22,232 nt of DNA from SAR86 cluster bacterium (GTDB lineage Bacteria; Pseudomonadota; Gammaproteobacteria; Magnimaribacterales; D2472), in assembly GCA_016779285.1 (NCBI GenBank), contig JADHNV010000005.1, forward strand, positions 1-22,232. Direction: 5' to 3'. The position numbers and the translations under genes were made by a program. Under the pieces are notes generated by a model, which was not told the origin of the DNA, did not search any database, and saw only the letters and a program-made list of their open reading frames with translations. Shown piece by piece: positions 15,154 to 22,232 of this stretch; the first letter of the stretch is position 1; every line of letters begins with the position of its first letter.

Positions 15154-17350
15154 TTTTGGTCTTTGCATCATTTACTATTCTTGAACAACTTGTAACCTGT
15201 CTTAGGGAGCGTAATTTTACCATTAATTTATTCATTGAATCAGTATTCAAAACTTCAACCTCCACAATAAACTCTATGATCATTGCATCGATATCTCTGC
15301 TTTGTATATTGACGATATTAAGGTTAGATTTTGTAAATACTGAGGCAATTTCAGCAAGTATTCCTGGTCTATCCTCTGAATGTATTTTTACATGGCCTTT
15401 ATAATGTAATTCTCTGCTGTTGCTTCCCCACATTGCTGGAAAATATCTTGATGGAAGATTATGACTTCTGTGGGGTGCAACCTGTCGGCATCTTGAATGA
15501 TGTATAACAATACCCCTATCCGTATCTGAATGTGCGGTGATTGGATCCCCATAAATAGGCATGCAGCATTTTGCATAAGTCACTGAAACTCCTTCGATCT
15601 GATGATCAGATAACACCATGGCTTTTAATTTTGAGTGTTTATTCTTTTTAATGTTTAAACTTGAAAAGAATCTCTCAGCCACTAATGCACCAGTTTTTTT
15701 TCCAGACCCTAGATCAATTATCAACTCATTAAGAGATTTAGCTCCTATCATCTCAAGAACCCTAGACAATCTGCTACCCCGATATTCATCAAGAGTTACT
15801 CCTCCTCTTTTTAATTCGCTCTCTAGCATTAGCTTGCCAGCTTTCCTCGCTTGAGAAATTTTTTGCTGACGAAGAGCATGGCGTATAGAAGATCTTGCCT
15901 TGCTCGTGACAACAAAATTAAGCCAGTCAGGGCTAACCTCTAACTTGTCTGAAGTTATGATTTCAATTGATTGCCCATTTTCTAAACGGATATTTAGTGG
16001 AGCAAATTTTCTATTTACTTTGCATGCAATAGCCTTATTTCCTAAATCGGTATGAAGCTCATATGCAAAGTCAATGGGTGTAGAACCAGATTTTAAATTT
16101 ACAATTCTGCCAGCAGGGGTAAATACATAAACCTCATCGTATATTAAATCTGTTTTGATGGACTCAACGAATTCATGCGAGTCTTTAGATGCTTCCTTAA
16201 GATCAACAAAGCTTTCTATCCATTTTTTTGCTCCAATGAGGTCTGAGCTTACAGAGTCCTTAGTTTTATATGACCAGTGTGCAGCGATACCATTTTGAGC
16301 AATAATTTCCATGCTTTTTGTTTGAATTTGAACTTCGATCGGAATACCATCTAATGCAATTAAAGATGTATGAAGGGCTTGATAGCCATTAGTTTTAGGA
16401 ATTGCAATGTAGTCTTTAAACCTACTACCAATAGGTTTGCAAATATTATGAATGATGCCCAAGGCCCTATACACATCATCAACTGAATTAACAATTACTC
16501 TAAAAGCATATATATCAAGTATCTCTGAAAATGGTTTTTTCTTATTTTTAATCTTTGCATATATACTACTTAATGATTTCTGCCGCCCTTTGACAGTAGC
16601 AGTAACATCATTAACTTTTAAATGATGCTTGAACTCCTTTCTTAGTTTAGAGATGATTCTTTTTCTACCACCCATAGCCTGCTTTACTGCAGATTCAAGC
16701 ATTCTTGCTCTCATTGGATGAATACACCTAAAAGCTAAATCCTCAAGCTCAACGCGTATGTTTTGCATGCCAACCCTTATTGCAATTGGGCCATAGAGCT
16801 CTAGAGTTTCAATTGATTTTCTAATTTGTTTTTCTCTCGGTAAAAATTCAATGGTTCTCATGTTATGCAATCGATCACACAATTTTACAATGATCACTCT
16901 TATATCCTTGGACATCGCCAAGGCCATCTTTTGTAAATTGTTAGCATTGCGCTCTTCTATGCTATTAAAATCAAGTTTATTCAGATTACTAACACCATCC
17001 ACTATAGCTACAATGTCTTTACCAAATAGTTTTTCTAGATATGATTTCTTGATAAAACTATCCTCTAATACATCATGCATTAAACCAGCACAGACCGTCT
17101 CAATGTCTAGGTTAAGTTCAATTAAAATTGATGCTACTGCAACAGGGTGCGTTATATATGCTGAGCCTTCTTTACGAAACTGATCTTTGTGCGCTTCAAA
17201 TGCAACATTATATGCAGTTTGTAATAGGTCTAAGTCTTTTTTAGGAAAGTAGGCTTTAGCAGATTCGTAAAGTTTTTTGGGAACTGGAGAAAGGAGCTTT
17301 CTGTTAGAGAAGTCTAAAAGGGCTTGGTTGGAGACTACCCGGTCACTCAA
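15128..17350 (-). CDS. spoT: Bifunctional (p)ppGpp synthetase/hydrolase SpoT
   Basis: SpoT both makes and degrades the alarmone (p)ppGpp. The 740 residues carry, in order: an HD hydrolase domain with THPVAVA (His68) and HDVLED (92-97); a synthetase domain with RFKD at residues 310-313 and IPKTNGYQALHT; a TGS domain from about 405 (VYVFTPAGRIVNLKSG); and a C-terminal ACT domain from about 652 (HVKIHSEDRPGILAEIA). Intact HD residues and the RxKD rather than ExDD synthetase motif point to SpoT/Rel rather than RelA. The start is TTG at 17350 with GGAG 7 nt upstream; no ATG lies near in this frame. It is 21 nt after rpoZ and overlaps ridA by 26 nt. Confidence 0.96.
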   Translation of the reverse strand: MSDRVVSNQALLDFSNRKLLSPVPKKLYESAKAYFPKKDLDLLQTAYNVAFEAHKDQFRKEGSAYITHPVAVASILIELNLDIETVCAGLMHDVLEDSFIKKSYLEKLFGKDIVAIVDGVSNLNKLDFNSIEERNANNLQKMALAMSKDIRVIIVKLCDRLHNMRTIEFLPREKQIRKSIETLELYGPIAIRVGMQNIRVELEDLAFRCIHPMRARMLESAVKQAMGGRKRIISKLRKEFKHHLKVNDVTATVKGRQKSLSSIYAKIKNKKKPFSEILDIYAFRVIVNSVDDVYRALGIIHNICKPIGSRFKDYIAIPKTNGYQALHTSLIALDGIPIEVQIQTKSMEIIAQNGIAAHWSYKTKDSVSSDLIGAKKWIESFVDLKEASKDSHEFVESIKTDLIYDEVYVFTPAGRIVNLKSGSTPIDFAYELHTDLGNKAIACKVNRKFAPLNIRLENGQSIEIITSDKLEVSPDWLNFVVTSKARSSIRHALRQQKISQARKAGKLMLESELKRGGVTLDEYRGSRLSRVLEMIGAKSLNELIIDLGSGKKTGALVAERFFSSLNIKKNKHSKLKAMVLSDHQIEGVSVTYAKCCMPIYGDPITAHSDTDRGIVIHHSRCRQVAPHRSHNLPSRYFPAMWGSNSRELHYKGHVKIHSEDRPGILAEIASVFTKSNLNIVNIQSRDIDAMIIEFIVEVEVLNTDSMNKLMVKLRSLRQVTSCSRIVNDAKTKNEKTNFYK

Positions 17351-17371
17351 TTAGAAGCTCCAGGATTGACA

Positions 17372-17644
17372 TCAGCCGATATTTTCTTGTTGTGGCTTTT
17401 CTCTATCGATAGCAAATTCATCCAGCAATAAATCTTCTTCAAGAGTTTTATCTAGAATTTCTTTTGTGATAAGCCCTTCTTCTATTTCTCTCAAAGCAAC
17501 AATAGTGGGCTTATCATCTTCCCACTCCACCATTGGTTCTCTGCTAGTTGTTGAAAGTTGTCTTGCTCTTCCTGATGCCAGTAAGATTAATTCAAATCTA
17601 CTTTGAACCTTATCTAAACAACCTTCTACTGTAATTCTTGCCAT
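17372..17644 (-). CDS. rpoZ: RNA polymerase omega subunit
   Basis: Omega helps fold and hold the beta-prime subunit and in proteobacteria forms part of one ppGpp-binding site. The 90-residue protein starts [13 protein letters not shown] and contains NRF-like [16 protein letters not shown] and the highly conserved [12 protein letters not shown]. The N-terminal MAR that contacts ppGpp in E. coli is kept. A GGAG 9 nt before the ATG is a good ribosome binding site. It lies between gmk (39-nt gap) and spoT (21-nt gap), the standard gammaproteobacterial order. Confidence 0.96.
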   Translation of the reverse strand: MARITVEGCLDKVQSRFELILLASGRARQLSTTSREPMVEWEDDKPTIVALREIEEGLITKEILDKTLEEDLLLDEFAIDREKPQQENIG

Positions 17645-17683
17645 AATGTTTTTCTCCGAGGGCGTATTTTAGTGTTTATTTGC

Positions 17684-18313
17684 CTAATAAGACAATAGCT
17701 GAGCTAAAAACTGTTCAACTTCTTCCATATTTTGCTTATTTATCGAGTTTTCTTGCGCAATAACATTAAAAAGTTGAGCCTTAGCATCATCAAAAGAATC
17801 ATTAATAATTATATGGTTATATTCAGTTGCATAAACCAATTCATCTTTTGCATTTTTTAACCTCAAATTAATGGACTTTAAGTCATCATCTCCTCTAGTT
17901 TTTATTCTTTCCTCTAAAGAATCTATGGACGGGGGAAGAATAAAAATAGAATCATAATTAAGAGATAAATCATTGATTTGCCTAAACCCCTGAACGTCGA
18001 TTTCTAAGATTAAATTTACTCCCGCACTCAGTTTTGATTGAACGAATTCTAAAGAAGTGCCGTACCAGTTATCATGAACCTTTGCATGTTCAAGAAAAAA
18101 ATGAGAATTTTGTTTATCTTGAAAGTCTTCTTTAGAAATAAAGAAATATTGATTGCCATTTGATTCACCTTTTCTTGGCAACCTTGTTGTATAAGAGATG
18201 GATAGTTCTAGAGGCAAATTAGATTGCTTTGCTTTGGCTAAAACTGCATCAATTAAAGATGACTTGCCTGCTCCTGAAGGGGCCGAAACCAAAAAAAGCT
18301 TAGGATCTCTCAT
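17684..18313 (-). CDS. gmk: Guanylate kinase
   Basis: Gmk converts GMP and ATP to GDP and ADP. The P-loop SAPSGAGKSSL is near residue 10, followed by SYTTRLPRKGE and NQYFFIS for GMP binding, EHAKVHDNWYGT, and LILEIDVQG. The lid/ATP region EERIKTRGDD is also present. Length is 209 residues from the ATG at 18313, which shares one base with the yicC stop (TGATG). A GTG one codon earlier is possible but less likely. It supplies GDP/GTP, the precursor of ppGpp made by the SpoT encoded downstream. Confidence 0.95.
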   Translation of the reverse strand: MRDPKLFLVSAPSGAGKSSLIDAVLAKAKQSNLPLELSISYTTRLPRKGESNGNQYFFISKEDFQDKQNSHFFLEHAKVHDNWYGTSLEFVQSKLSAGVNLILEIDVQGFRQINDLSLNYDSIFILPPSIDSLEERIKTRGDDDLKSINLRLKNAKDELVYATEYNHIIINDSFDDAKAQLFNVIAQENSINKQNMEEVEQFLAQLLSY

Positions 18314-19164
18314 CACTCTAAATTTTGAGCCTGCTCACGCAGCTCCTCTACTTTTAACTTCATGGTTAGTGCTAAATCTTTTAAATCAGGTTTTTCTATT
18401 TTCACTGATAGTGTATTCACCTCTCTGAATAATTCTTGAAGGATAAAATCCATTTTTTTACCATGTGCATTTTTTAGTTTGAATAATTTATCCAAGGACT
18501 CAATATGGAAACTAATTCTTTCAAGCTCCTCAGCTATATCATGTTTCAGCGCTATGCTTGAAAGCTCATTAGCTATTTCATCCTTATTAATATCAATATT
18601 CTTTTTGGTGAGCTTGCTCTTAATGGTTTTAATTCGATGCTTTAGCAATGAAGATGCAGACTTTGAGAGTTTTTGATGTGCATTTTTTAAAAATAAGATC
18701 TTCGTGAGAATAACTTTTTCTATTTTTTGACCTTCCTTAGCTCTAGATTCTTCTAGATTTTTTATTGCAATGTTTAATGCCTTCTTACCTAAAATTGAAA
18801 TATCTTTTTTTGAAGTCCTGACTGTTAACAGGCCTGGGATATCTCTAAGATCACTTAGTTTAAGAGTTAAGTTTTTAAAATCTTTGCTGGTTTTGAGAGT
18901 GCTCTTTAAATTCCTGATACTTTCTTGGTTAAGTTCATAGGAATGCTCTGACTGGAAATTATCATGAATTTTGATCTCAAAAGATCCCCTTAAAAACTTT
19001 TTCTTTATCTGATTTTTTATGTATTCCTCTAAATCATTGGGCAGGCTGTAACCTCTAAAAGATATATCTACAAACCTATTATTAACAGACTTAATTTCGC
19101 ATAAGACCTCAATCTTCTTTGAAGTTGCTTGCCCTGTTCCATACCCTGTCATGCTGTAAAACAT
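18313..19164 (-). CDS. yicC: YicC family endoribonuclease
   Basis: YicC-type proteins form ring-shaped oligomers; the E. coli member has been reported to be an endoribonuclease that affects small-RNA levels. The 283-residue product begins MFYSMTGYG, followed by INSRF-like VNNRFVDISFRG, both family hallmarks. The C-terminal conserved block DFILQELFREVNTL is present with its glutamates, followed by a long terminal helix. The middle is lysine-rich and diverged. AGGA lies 7 nt before the ATG at 19164. It is the first gene of the yicC-gmk-rpoZ-spoT-ridA-pyrB run. Confidence 0.92.
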   Translation of the reverse strand: MFYSMTGYGTGQATSKKIEVLCEIKSVNNRFVDISFRGYSLPNDLEEYIKNQIKKKFLRGSFEIKIHDNFQSEHSYELNQESIRNLKSTLKTSKDFKNLTLKLSDLRDIPGLLTVRTSKKDISILGKKALNIAIKNLEESRAKEGQKIEKVILTKILFLKNAHQKLSKSASSLLKHRIKTIKSKLTKKNIDINKDEIANELSSIALKHDIAEELERISFHIESLDKLFKLKNAHGKKMDFILQELFREVNTLSVKIEKPDLKDLALTMKLKVEELREQAQNLE

Positions 19165-19187
19165 AAAATTCCTAAATGCTTTTTACT

Positions 19188-19196
19188 ATTATCACA
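19188..19196 (-). promoter_or_regulatory. Candidate extended -10 promoter for the yicC-to-pyrB operon
   Basis: Reading the minus strand, TGTGATAAT at 19196-19188 is an extended -10 element (TGn followed by GATAAT, five of six matches). It overlaps the stop codon of the upstream dehydratase-like gene. The predicted leader of about 17 nt contains AGGA before the yicC ATG. Confidence 0.4.
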
Positions 19197-19968
19197 TTAA
19201 ACCACTGTCTAATAACTTTTGCGGATCAAAAGACTTACCAATATTATCTGAACTTATAAAAAAATCTTCGAAAGAATGTTCGGGACAAACAAGAGAAAAA
19301 ACATCACTGTACTTCTGGGCTGTTTCACTACAAATTAGCGGCCCAGATATATGGAATAATTCTTTGTTGCAAATATAGCTTGCTATTACCAAAGAAAGAT
19401 TGGTTCTGCTGAACATATTGGCTTCAGAGAAGCGTAGACGATATTTTTCTCCATTATAAGCATCCACATGGTTTTTCATCCAATGAGCTTTTTCGTCATA
19501 CAGTCCTGATGGGCGTAAAATCAGAGGCTCTATTTTAGATTCACGAGTCACAAAGTCTTCATACTCTAAAATAATGCTTGCTTGCTCATCATCAGGCAAA
19601 GGTTTCATAGCTTCAGTTATATTTCTTCCATTGCACAAACCATAAACCCTTGTTGAAGTAACAATCAGTAATTTTTCATAACTTATGTTGTTATTGAAAA
19701 AGTCCATCATTTGATACGACGCATCTAAGAAACCTTTCTTATAGCCATCTGGGTCTTGCGCGCTTGGTTTTAAAATCATCACAATGGTAGAAAAATCCAT
19801 AGAAGGCAAAGTCAATTTAGATTCCCTCATCCAATCATGCTGGATGAATTCAACATTGGGTAAAGGAGCAGACGCACTTCTAGAAACCCCTATAAATTCT
19901 TGCTCAGTAAGCCTTGCAGCTATCCTGCTACCAATGTCACCGTAACCTATAATTAAAACTTTTTTCAT
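19192..19968 (-). CDS. NAD(P)-binding atypical SDR / epimerase-like protein (YeeZ-like)
   Basis: A 258-residue protein of the extended or atypical short-chain dehydrogenase group. The N terminus KKVLIIGYGDIGSRIAARL holds the glycine-rich GxGxxG NAD(P)-binding turn. STRVYG and a downstream ILRPSGLYD resemble NAD-dependent epimerases and E. coli YeeZ. The tyrosine in STRVYG is present, but no clear YxxxK pair is seen, which is common in the YeeZ-like group. The substrate is unknown. It ends 27 nt before yicC and is divergent from recG across 43 nt. No good Shine-Dalgarno sequence precedes its ATG; a TATAAG 18 nt upstream on its strand could be a -10 box. Confidence 0.75.
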   Translation of the reverse strand: MKKVLIIGYGDIGSRIAARLTEQEFIGVSRSASAPLPNVEFIQHDWMRESKLTLPSMDFSTIVMILKPSAQDPDGYKKGFLDASYQMMDFFNNNISYEKLLIVTSTRVYGLCNGRNITEAMKPLPDDEQASIILEYEDFVTRESKIEPLILRPSGLYDEKAHWMKNHVDAYNGEKYRLRFSEANMFSRTNLSLVIASYICNKELFHISGPLICSETAQKYSDVFSLVCPEHSFEDFFISSDNIGKSFDPQKLLDSGLM

Positions 19969-19999
19969 ATATATGTTTCTAAAGTTCTTATATTAAAAG

Positions 20000-20014
20000 T
20001 ATTATCGTTAAGTG
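20000..20014 (+). promoter_or_regulatory. -10 box of recG, placed for a leaderless transcript
   Basis: TATTAT at 20000-20005 (five of six matches to TATAAT) lies exactly 6 nt before the recG GTG at 20012. This predicts transcription starting at the G of the start codon. No Shine-Dalgarno sequence and no good -35 box are seen. Confidence 0.35.
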
Positions 20015-22075
20015 GCTAATATTGAACTCACTCAGTTAAAGGGTATCGGACCCTCTATCGTTGAAAAACTAAATCTTATTGGAATTTTTAACTTAAGAGA
20101 TCTCTGCTTTCATCTGCCTTTTGGGTATCAGGATAGAACAAAAATTACGCAAATAATTGATCTCCAACCAGGAGATGAAAAATTAATCAAGGTAAAGATC
20201 TTGTCTGCCCAATCACTGTATAGACCTAGAAAAATGATGGTCCTTAAATCTACTGATGAATCTTCTAATATTAATGTTCGTTTTTTTTATTTCCATCCTG
20301 CCCAAACAAGACAACTTAAAGCCGGAACTGAGCTTTTGTGTTACGGGAAAGTTAGTCTAAGTAGGTATGGGTTAGAAATGATCCATCCTGAGTATGAAAT
20401 TATTTCAAGTGATCACAAATTAAAAGATAAAAAATTGACTCCGGTTTACAGAGTGCCTAAAGGCATAGGTCAAAAAAAAATAAGGAGTTTTATTAATGCA
20501 GCTATTTCAAAACTAGATTTTGCAGAAGATTTTCTCGATGTAGAAAAATATGACTCGTCTTTAAACATGAAAATTATTGATGCCCTAGCAACCATTCATA
20601 ATCCTGATGCAGGAATAAACATCGAAGAAATGCTTCCTGGAGGTTCACATCCAGCTAGGGTAAGACTATTAAAAGAGGAAATGATCGCTTTTCAGGCAGG
20701 CATGGCTTTTTTAAAACGTAAGCAAAAAAGGCATCAAGCTTTCCCATTGTCTAGAGAGAATGAATGGACAGCAGAAGTTCAATCAAATTTTCCTTTTAAA
20801 TTAACTGACGCTCAAGCAAGAGTTGTAAGTGAGATTAAAGAGGATCTTTCTCAGGCAGTTCCTATGATGAGATTAGTTCAAGGAGATGTTGGATCAGGAA
20901 AAACAGTGGTGGGTGCTTTGGCTGCTGCCTTGGCCCTTGATTCATCATTTCAGGTTGCTTTTATGGCGCCAACTACACTACTGGCAGAACAACATTTTCT
21001 TAGTTTGAAATCATTTTTTAATAAACATGCAGAAAAAGTAGCCCTTCTTACTGGCAGCACTTCTTCAAGCCAAAGAAAAAAAATCTTACAAAACCTCAAA
21101 GATAGTAAGATCAAATTAATAGTTGGAACCCATGCTTTATTTCAAAAAAGTGTTGAGTTTTCTAATCTTGCTCTCATTATAATTGATGAGCAGCACAGGT
21201 TTGGAGTGAATCAGCGACTAGCCTTAAGAAAAAAAAATGACTCTGAGACATCAGCGCCTCATCAGCTGACATTAACAGCCACCCCTATTCCAAGAACGCT
21301 TTCTATGAGTGTATATGCAAACATGGATGTATCTATAATCGATGAGCTGCCTCCAGGTAGGAAGCCAATTCAAACATCATGCTTGCCGCTCAGTGGAAAA
21401 GATAAACTCATTGAAAGAATTTCAGCTGCTATAAAAAAAGGTAGCAAAGTATATTGGATATGCCCTTTAATCGAAGAGTCTGAAAACCTAGATTTAAATG
21501 CTGTCATGGAAACCTACGAAGATTTATCTGAGCATTTTAGCAAAGAGAAAGTTGGTTGCCTGCATGGCAAGCTCTCAGCAAATAAAAAACAAGAGCAGAT
21601 CCAAGCTTTCAAGGATTCACAAACTTCAATCTTAGTATCAACCACCGTTGTTGAAGTCGGAGTCGATATTCCTGATGCAGATATCATGGTAATTGAAAAT
21701 GCAGAAAGATTTGGTTTGGCTCAACTGCATCAATTAAGAGGCAGAATAGGCAGAGGAACAAAAGAGAGTTTTTGTATTCTTTTGCACAAAGATAAGATTC
21801 AAGATATTTCATCGCAAAGACTTCAAGTATTAGTAGACTCTCAAGATGGTTTTAAAATTGCTGAAGAAGATCTAGTAATTAGAGGCCCTGGAGAAATTAT
21901 GGGCGCACAGCAAACAGGTATTGTACCTATGAAATATACGAATCTAGTTAGAGACAGTCAGTATCTAATGGAAACCAAAAAAGTCGCTGAATTAATATGC
22001 AACGAGGAGCCTGAACTAGCCAATCAGTTGATAGAAAGATGGATCTCAGGCTCTATAGCTTTTGCAGACGCATAG
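20012..22075 (+). CDS. recG: ATP-dependent DNA helicase RecG
   Basis: RecG remodels stalled replication forks and branched recombination intermediates. The 687 residues (E. coli 693) contain the N-terminal wedge/OB-fold region with KLIKVKILSAQSLYRPRK and the helicase core. The core has Walker A GDVGSGKT at 291-298, Walker B DEQHRFGV at 392-399, TATPIPRTL from 422, and the late motifs VVEVGVDIPDADIMVIENAERFG and QLRGRIGRG (574-582). The C-terminal RGPGEIMGAQQTG hook is intact. The start is GTG at 20012, giving the family-like MANIELTQLKGIGPSIVEKL. It is divergent from the YeeZ-like gene and is followed by a bidirectional hairpin terminator. In many gammaproteobacteria recG follows spoT; here it is separated from it and points the other way. 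Confidence 0.97.
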   Translation: MANIELTQLKGIGPSIVEKLNLIGIFNLRDLCFHLPFGYQDRTKITQIIDLQPGDEKLIKVKILSAQSLYRPRKMMVLKSTDESSNINVRFFYFHPAQTRQLKAGTELLCYGKVSLSRYGLEMIHPEYEIISSDHKLKDKKLTPVYRVPKGIGQKKIRSFINAAISKLDFAEDFLDVEKYDSSLNMKIIDALATIHNPDAGINIEEMLPGGSHPARVRLLKEEMIAFQAGMAFLKRKQKRHQAFPLSRENEWTAEVQSNFPFKLTDAQARVVSEIKEDLSQAVPMMRLVQGDVGSGKTVVGALAAALALDSSFQVAFMAPTTLLAEQHFLSLKSFFNKHAEKVALLTGSTSSSQRKKILQNLKDSKIKLIVGTHALFQKSVEFSNLALIIIDEQHRFGVNQRLALRKKNDSETSAPHQLTLTATPIPRTLSMSVYANMDVSIIDELPPGRKPIQTSCLPLSGKDKLIERISAAIKKGSKVYWICPLIEESENLDLNAVMETYEDLSEHFSKEKVGCLHGKLSANKKQEQIQAFKDSQTSILVSTTVVEVGVDIPDADIMVIENAERFGLAQLHQLRGRIGRGTKESFCILLHKDKIQDISSQRLQVLVDSQDGFKIAEEDLVIRGPGEIMGAQQTGIVPMKYTNLVRDSQYLMETKKVAELICNEEPELANQLIERWISGSIAFADA

Positions 22076-22095
22076 CTTGTTAAATTAGAAATAAA

Positions 22096-22125
22096 AAACC
22101 CGCTGTTGCGGGTTTCTTATTTTTC
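22096..22125. terminator. Bidirectional intrinsic terminator between recG and hppA
   Basis: A perfect 8-bp stem (AAACCCGC at 22096-22103, GCGGGTTT at 22108-22115) with a TGTT loop lies between the two convergent genes. On the minus strand it is followed by a run of six T, a strong terminator for hppA; on the plus strand CTTATTTTTC gives a weaker tail for recG. It is the only clear intrinsic terminator in the window. Confidence 0.9.
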
Positions 22126-22139
22126 ATCTTAAGTAATTT

Positions 22140-22232
22140 TTACAACATTCCATTCAATGTTAATAATGGAGCTATGACTAAGCTTACAATCGCCATCACA
22201 TTAATTAAGATGTTCATTGAAGGTCCAGAAGT
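22140..22232 (-). CDS. hppA: Membrane-bound proton-pumping pyrophosphatase, C-terminal end (truncated by window edge)
   Basis: Only the last 30 codons and the stop are visible; the gene runs past the right edge. The product reads TSGPSMNILINVMAIVSLVIAPLL and then a short tail. This matches the last transmembrane helix of membrane pyrophosphatases (GPSLNILIKLM..I..LVIAPL). These enzymes couple pyrophosphate hydrolysis to proton or sodium export across the inner membrane. The ion cannot be told from this fragment. It ends 64 nt from recG, with the hairpin terminator in between. Confidence 0.8.
   Translation of the reverse strand, partial: TSGPSMNILINVMAIVSLVIAPLLTLNGML

Overview
This window reads as a gene-dense, AT-rich piece of a streamlined gammaproteobacterial chromosome. 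The surA-pdxA-rsmA-apaH order, the rph-pyrE pair, the yicC-gmk-rpoZ-spoT-ridA run and recG are all gammaproteobacterial neighbourhoods. Very short intergenic gaps, many 1-4 nt start/stop overlaps and A/T-rich codons suggest a small marine genome, and a SAR86-type bacterium is my best guess (from general impression, not a database match). A C-terminal piece of a membrane pyrophosphatase at the right edge fits a marine origin. No RNA genes, insertion sequences, phage genes or CRISPR arrays were seen, and no gene-free stretch exceeds about 65 bases.

Layout. (1) Bases 2-6022, plus strand: one tightly packed run: surA (5' end cut off), pdxA, rsmA, apaH, cca (without its HD domain), a pteridine reductase and an aminoglycoside-phosphotransferase-like kinase. 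(2) Bases 6025-7749, minus strand: tsaD-folB-folK, meeting the first run tail to tail with a 2-nt gap. (3) Bases 7800-9210, plus strand: rpsU-yqeY, then an unrecognised single-pass membrane protein where dnaG often sits. (4) Bases 9213-11871, minus strand: two exported amidohydrolase-family proteins. One is a lipoprotein with a full set of metal-ligand candidates, the other has lost them. (5) Bases 11928-13878, plus strand: rph-pyrE-ribE. (6) Bases 13856-19164, minus strand: yicC-gmk-rpoZ-spoT-ridA-pyrB, a nucleotide/stringent-response operon, preceded by a YeeZ-like NAD(P)-binding protein at 19192-19968. (7) Bases 20012-22075, plus strand: recG, then a bidirectional terminator and the tail of hppA on the minus strand.

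How the genes fit together. Pteridine reductase, FolB and FolK are three pterin/folate enzymes placed on both sides of one convergent junction. Gmk makes GDP, omega carries the N-terminal residues of one ppGpp site, and SpoT makes and degrades ppGpp. PyrB, PyrE, Gmk and RNase PH tie the right half to nucleotide and RNA metabolism.

Most of the window is core housekeeping DNA, and I do not see a convincing undescribed system in it. The best leads are the enzyme/pseudoenzyme amidohydrolase pair, the CCA enzyme without an HD domain, the membrane protein after yqeY, and -10-like boxes placed exactly 6 nt before three start codons, which would predict leaderless mRNAs.
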